Assembly (NCBI RefSeq): GCF_003255815.1
Contig: NC_037669.1
Span: 129,495,215 to 129,559,214 of the forward strand
Source: Theropithecus gelada
Taxonomy: Eukaryota > Chordata > Mammalia > Primates > Cercopithecidae
Length of the DNA: 64,000 nucleotides
Reading direction: 5' to 3'
Part shown: one piece after another, positions 59,501-64,000 of the stretch
How the letters are laid out: each line of letters opens with the position of its first letter
Numbering within the stretch: the stretch's first letter is position 1
Notes under the pieces: model-generated
What the model was told of the DNA's origin: nothing
What the model saw: only the letters and a program-made list of their open reading frames with translations
Databases searched by the model: none
Position numbers and translations under genes: made by a program

Positions 59501-60903
59501 CTTTATAATTAAAAAAATAAAAAAACATTGGGAAATTGAAAGGACATTTTTGAAAATTGAACTGGTGACTCAAGAAAACATAAAAAAAAGACAGAGTGAA
59601 GCAATTAGAGAGAAATGAGTTGAAAAGGAAGCAAGATAAAAAGGAACTAACAAAGCATTACTGGTATTCCTGAGTAAGAGAAACCCAACTAATGGAACAA
59701 AAGGTACATTCTAAAATAACATATTGGACAGAAACAAAGTCTAGAGAGTGAAACAAGGCATTTCTGGTTAATTTATTCCTTGAGGCATTTGCTATTTCTA
59801 CAACCATGTCGTAGAGACAGAATTTGACCAACAAGCAATAGTTGATAAGGCAAGAAAACAAGCAAAGTATTCAGCAGTTTAAAGGAGGAGGAACAAACAG
59901 AGAGTTGATGGCCTTCCACCAATTGATGGCCTTCAATGTCTCTCAGTCAGACTGCCATAGGTCAAATGATTAAAGAGTGAACCACATGGAAGTCCTCATT
60001 AAAGCTTAAGACTTACACAAAAGCAGCTCAATTCCTTACACTTAGTATTTGATAGAAGAAAAGTTAATCCTCTCTGGAGGAAAATAATATCATTAAGAGC
60101 CTAAAATTTTATTCATAAGCTTTTATACAAAATTCCAAGACTAATAAAAATATTAAAGTGAGTAAAAAAGGTATGAATTAATTAAAATTAAAAGACAAAA
60201 TGGCAGAGATGCATAGTCACAAGAAATATAAGCAGTGTTTTTATCAGATGTGGAGTTTTAAATGACTATGCTTAATATATCAAGAACTTACAAAAGAAGA
60301 AGAAGAGTATCAATAAAGAACCAAAAATTATAAAATAAAAGATAAAATGAAATTCTAGAAATAAAACACACAGTAAATGTATTAGATGATTTTCATTGAT
60401 TAGATACCCCAAAAGAAACTTCCCAGTTTAAAGAAAAGATATTTAAGTGGAAAATATAGGAAAAAATCTTTGGAAAACAATGAAAAGCTTATGGGATTCC
60501 CAGAAAAGGAAGAAAGAACAATGGGATAGAAGGAATATTAGAGGAGCGAATATCTGAGGGTAGACTTTTCACCCTGATGAAAGTGCCACAGATTCTAGAA
60601 CTACTACAAACTCCAAGTGAGAGAAATACAAAGAAAACTACATTTATAGGCACAGAAGAAATACAGAAAGCAGACAGAAAGTGGTACGTACTACTTTTAA
60701 ATAAACAAAATAAAAATGAATAGGAACATTACAAAAGAAAATTTGAAAATACAAATTTTTCTATAATTCTGTAAAAACAATAAGAATCAATATAAAATCC
60801 TTAGCCCCCAAATAATATATATTTTTGAAAGACTGATATAAAAATCCCAGAATAAAACACTTCGTAGAGTGGTGTTAGTCAAATAGAAAATTATAGCAAA
60901 TGA

Positions 60904-60936
60904 GACTGGGCACAGTGGCTCAATGCCTGTAAAATG
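60904..60936 (+). mobile_element. ~30-bp Alu 5' scrap between 11-bp direct repeats
   Basis: GACTGGGCACAGTGGCTCA followed by ATGCCTGTAAAATG is the first ~30 bases of an Alu, with no right arm. ATAGCAAATGA stands immediately before (60893-60903) and after (60937-60947). It is either a grossly 3'-truncated insertion or the product of a deletion. Confidence 0.75.
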
Positions 60937-61269
60937 ATAGCAAATGAAAGAGCATGGTGGTGCAGAAAGAAATAAAGAACATTAAAAACTAAAATATATA
61001 AATCCAGATGAAACAACATCCTTATGAGACTTAAGAAATATATATTGTTTTAAAATACATAGCAAAACTGTACAAAAGCAGAGAACTAATACACATAAAA
61101 TATTTCAGGTTCTTGTATTGTCTGGGAAATGACAAAAGTGAATATTGATATTAGGCTTTCATAAGTCAATAGTGTACATTTTCATTTCTGGACTACTCAC
61201 TAAAATAATGGTAAAATGATGTGTAACTAAAAGTTTATACAGATAAAACATTTAGAATATATATTTTTA

Positions 61270-61590
61270 GGCCAGGTGCGGTGGCTCACATCTGTAATCC
61301 CAGCACTTTGGGAGGCCAAGACGGGTGGATCATGAGGTCAGGAGATCGAGACCATCCTGGCTAACACGATGAAACCCCGTCTCTACTAAAAATACAAAAA
61401 TTAGCTGGACATGGTGATGGGCACCTGTAGTCTCAGCTACACGGGAGGCTGAGGCAGGAGAATGGTGTGAACCCGGGAGGTGGAGCTTGCAGTGAGTGAA
61501 GATCCTGCCACTGCACTCCAGCCTGGGAGACAGAGTGAGACTCCGTCTCAAAAAAAAAAAAAACAAAAATAACAAAAAACAAGAAAACAT
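61270..61590 (+). mobile_element. AluS/Y-like, full length
   Basis: It starts GGCCAGGTGCGGTGGCTCACATC, has both arms and ends in an A-tail with C and T interruptions (to about 61590). ATATTTTTA before it (61261-61269) and again after the tail is a probable target duplication. It lacks the CTCAAGCC monkey-AluY marker, so it is older. Confidence 0.95.
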
Positions 61591-63057
61591 ATTTTTAAAT
61601 AGTAATAAAATGAACACAGAACAGCTGGCACTAATATAATCTAAGACTGACATTTAGATTTGAATAAACTTGTTGACAATAATAATAAAAGGGTTATAAA
61701 ACTTGATTTTTTAAAATATTGCTTACTAAAGAGATGCATTTTAAATATAAGAAAGCAGAAAGGTTGGAGATAAATACATGGAAATTATAAACCATTTAAA
61801 CAGTGACAAAAGAAAACTTATATTCATGGCAGAACATGAAGATTTTTGAATCAAGAGCACTACTTCAGATAGTTATCTTGGAATAATAAAATATCCAATC
61901 CACGATTTGATATTTTATATGGATATAGGATATCCATAAAAATCTTAATTTTTATGTACTTAATGACATAGAGTTTAAATATTTATTTTTAAACATGACA
62001 GACATAAAGGAGAAATTGACAAATACAACATCACATTAGAAATTTGAATAAAGCCTTCTCAAAAACTGAAAAATAAAGCTAAGAATCTGCACAAAGATAG
62101 TTTGGACAAAGTAAATTAAGAATTGGACTTGACACGTGTAAAACACTGCAATCAACTGCCAAATACACAGTCTCTGAAAAGTACATTAACTAGTTACATT
62201 CTAATAAATTAATTTTATGCTGAGATAGCTTCCCTGGGAATATTTTAAAATATTTGTTTTCTCAGAGATTAACAAAAGGACAAAATAATTCTTCAAATTG
62301 TATTAATCCAGATTACATTTAAAACCAATACCTATCAAGGATATTACAAGGAAACATTAAAGACTAATATGTCTCGTGAATATGAGATAATCCACTTAAA
62401 ATGTAGTAAAATAGAGCCAATAATATAAGATAAAAAACATATGCATATAGGATAAAAAACACAATTATTATGTGAATATTCCAGGAATACAAGCTCCATG
62501 TTTATTATAATTACATTCAATTATAATAAACATATTATTAAATGCAGATATGTTATTTATCAAATTTTAATGGTTGTGAACTTCCTAAATATGATCAAAA
62601 ATATGCAGAAATATTCTAAACAAACATATTTAATGGGAAAACACTAAAGTCTTTTCTGCTGTGTTTTTTAAAAAAGTCAGGGATGTCTTTTATCACTCCT
62701 TTTATTCAACAATGCACTGTAGATTCTTGTGCAAAATACAAAAGAAATTATAAGATTAATGTGAAAGAAACAAAATCAATTACTTGACAGCCTTATTGGA
62801 TTTGTCGAAAATACATATTTGTGTATTTTGCACAAGAACATACATACATACAGACATAAGGAAAGTCACGATAATGAGGAAATCATAAGAAAAACTTGCA
62901 ATAAAGAATTAGAAAATAAAATTTTAAGTTATTGCATTTACAATAGCATCAAAGGCATTAAGTATCTAAAATATATCTATAAAAGTATATGCAAGATTTC
63001 TGCAACTTTTTACTGAGAAATATAAATGATGAACAAAGGTATAAAAATAGCCAAGAC

Positions 63058-63104
63058 ACAGAGAGAGTATATACACAGAGAGAGAGAGAGAGGGGGAGAG
63101 AGAG
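63058..63104. repeat. (GA)n microsatellite
   Basis: GAGAGAGTATATACACAGAG followed by a GAGAGA/GGGGAGA run at the edge of an antisense Alu. Confidence 0.9.
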
Positions 63105-63195
63105 ATTCTGCCTCCTGGGTTCAAGAGATTCTCCTGCCTCAGCCTCCCTAGTAGTTATAGGTGAGTGCCATCGCGCCTAGCAATTGTGTGTATGT

Positions 63196-63235
<40 letters not shown>

Positions 63236-63346
63236 AGTAGAGATGGTTTTTCAGGCTGGTCACGAACTCCTGACGTTAAATGATCCACCTACCTTGGCCT
63301 CCCAATGTGCTGGGATGACAGGCATGATCCACCATGCTCAGCCAAG
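63105..63346 (-). mobile_element. Alu, antisense, 3'-truncated and split by a TG microsatellite
   Basis: TTCTGCCTCCTGGGTTCAAG to GAGTGCCATCGCGCCTAG is one part. TTTAGTAGAGATGG to CACCATGCTCAGCC is the other. Between them, where an antisense Alu normally reads CTAATTTTTGTATTTTT, is a TG run. The tail and right-arm end are missing; the (GA)n borders the break. Confidence 0.9.
63187..63233. repeat. (TG)n microsatellite inside an Alu
   Basis: About 47 bases of TG with two TATG interruptions, replacing the Alu middle T-rich linker. Likely polymorphic. Confidence 0.95.
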
Positions 63347-64000
63347 ACAATCCTGAGAGCAAAGCTGGAGAATTTACTCTAATGGGTATAAAAATCAGAT
63401 ATTTTATATAATGAAGAAAGTAGGATATTTGTGCAAAATAAAACACAAACCAATGTTATAGAATAAAAATCAAGTAGCGCATACATATATAAATATTTAT
63501 AACAAAATATAGAACTTCACAGAATTATGGAAATATTGGCCTTTTCAATAACTAATTGTAGGAGAATTATCTTTCTCCTACGAAGGAAAAAAATGTTGGT
63601 TTATACCTAACATGATACATGTTATTTCCAAAGAGGCGAGGATTCTAAATGTGGAAGGTAAAATGAAATCTTCTATGATATATAATACCTTCATTATAAT
63701 AAAGGAGATAAAAGTGTCTAAAACAGTATATGAACTGTTTAAACAATTAACGAAATAATTGTTAAATTGAATTTTAAGACTAAGCCTTTCTCAACAAATT
63801 TTATCACTAAGAGAGTTAAAGTACAAAATAGACAGTGGGAAAAGATATTTGCAGTACATTTTTCTAAAGAACAACTTATATCCAGATTTTATAGAAATAA
63901 ATTCCTACAAGTCATTACAAAAAATTAAAAATGGGAAAAGTACTACTAAAGATTAAGCACTTAATAGAAGATATGCGATAAATAATATAAAAGATTTCTA

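Larger units (their letters stand above)
59680..64000 (+). mobile_element. Ancient LINE-1 (L1M/HAL1-like), sense, running off the window
   Basis: An ordered but strongly decayed L1. ORF1-like text lies at about 60180-60700 (GTGCCACAGATTCTAGAAC near 60585). Then come AAAGGAGAAATTGACAAATAC near 62007 (ORF2 endonuclease), CCAATACCTATCAAGG near 62325 and ATATTCCAGGAATACAAGC near 62477 (RT). ATTTACAATAGCATCAAAGGC near 62936, CCAAGACAATCCTGAGAGC near 63342 and CAGTGGGAAAAGATATTTGC near 63833 complete the series. It is interrupted by the Alu pieces listed below. The 59680-60180 start is uncertain. Confidence 0.75.

Noticed and set aside
1..64000. CRISPR arrays, tRNA/rRNA genes, bacterial or phage operons
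   Set aside because: No spaced repeat array, cloverleaf or rRNA core sequence was seen. All tandem repeats found are microsatellites or parts of retroelements.

Overview
This is primate nuclear DNA, and the young Alu elements point to an Old World monkey. At least six AluY copies share a 5' block reading GGCTCAAGCCTGTAATCC and a right arm with AGATCCGGCCACTGCACTCC. I associate those changes with cercopithecid (macaque/baboon/vervet) AluY rather than human AluY. I see no intact protein-coding gene, no tRNA or rRNA gene, and no CRISPR, operon or other prokaryotic feature. By hand tally about two thirds of the 64 kb is recognisable interspersed repeat. The longest open frame (224 codons, 29814-30488) is a piece of a dead LINE-1 ORF2. 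The window starts exactly on AAGCTT, which suggests it begins at a HindIII cloning boundary.

Layout. 1-612: degenerate DNA-transposon-like repeat. 1008-1434 (plus 3'UTR): TOMM22 processed pseudogene. 2434-2782: short L1 3' end. 3570-13255: almost unbroken mosaic of LINE-1 pieces of several ages. It includes the 5' half of an L1PB/L1MA-like element with a tandemly repeated 5'UTR. A younger L1PA with a twin-priming (5'-inversion) structure has been inserted into that element. 13332-13805: MaLR-type solo LTR and an L2 scrap. 14159-16500: three Alus. 19140-22150: old antisense L1 carrying a young L1 3' end (19-bp target duplication) and an Alu. 22.2-28.5 kb: mostly unannotated AT-rich sequence. 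28566-31305: 5'-truncated L1PA. 31595-32325: L2 with a local triplication. 33585-37385: second twin-primed L1PA, itself carrying a 70-bp L1 scrap. 38-41 kb: AluY, MER5-like hAT remnant, L2.

41996-50528 is an old, coding-dead class I endogenous retrovirus. Both LTRs and a polypurine tract are visible. It was later hit by a HERV9-type LTR12 solo LTR (4-bp duplication GTTT) and by a truncated L1PA. 50665-55435: old antisense L1 with a large internal gap marked by a ~46-nt poly-T. 56543: AluY. 58206-59337: minus-strand MER11-like (class II, ERVK) solo LTR with a perfect 6-bp duplication CACCAC. 59680-64000: an ancient sense L1 that runs off the end, interrupted by a full Alu, an antisense Alu carrying a TG microsatellite, and a ~30-bp Alu 5' scrap flanked by an 11-bp direct repeat.

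No genes work together here. The only elements with plausible regulatory potential are the LTR12 (CCAAT-box array, TATA-like box and poly(A) signal, pointing right) and the MER11-like LTR (pointing left). I looked for an undescribed system and did not find one. The noteworthy content is the nested and rearranged retroelement structures. Family names come from remembered consensus features, not from a database search, and most old-element boundaries are good only to tens of bases.
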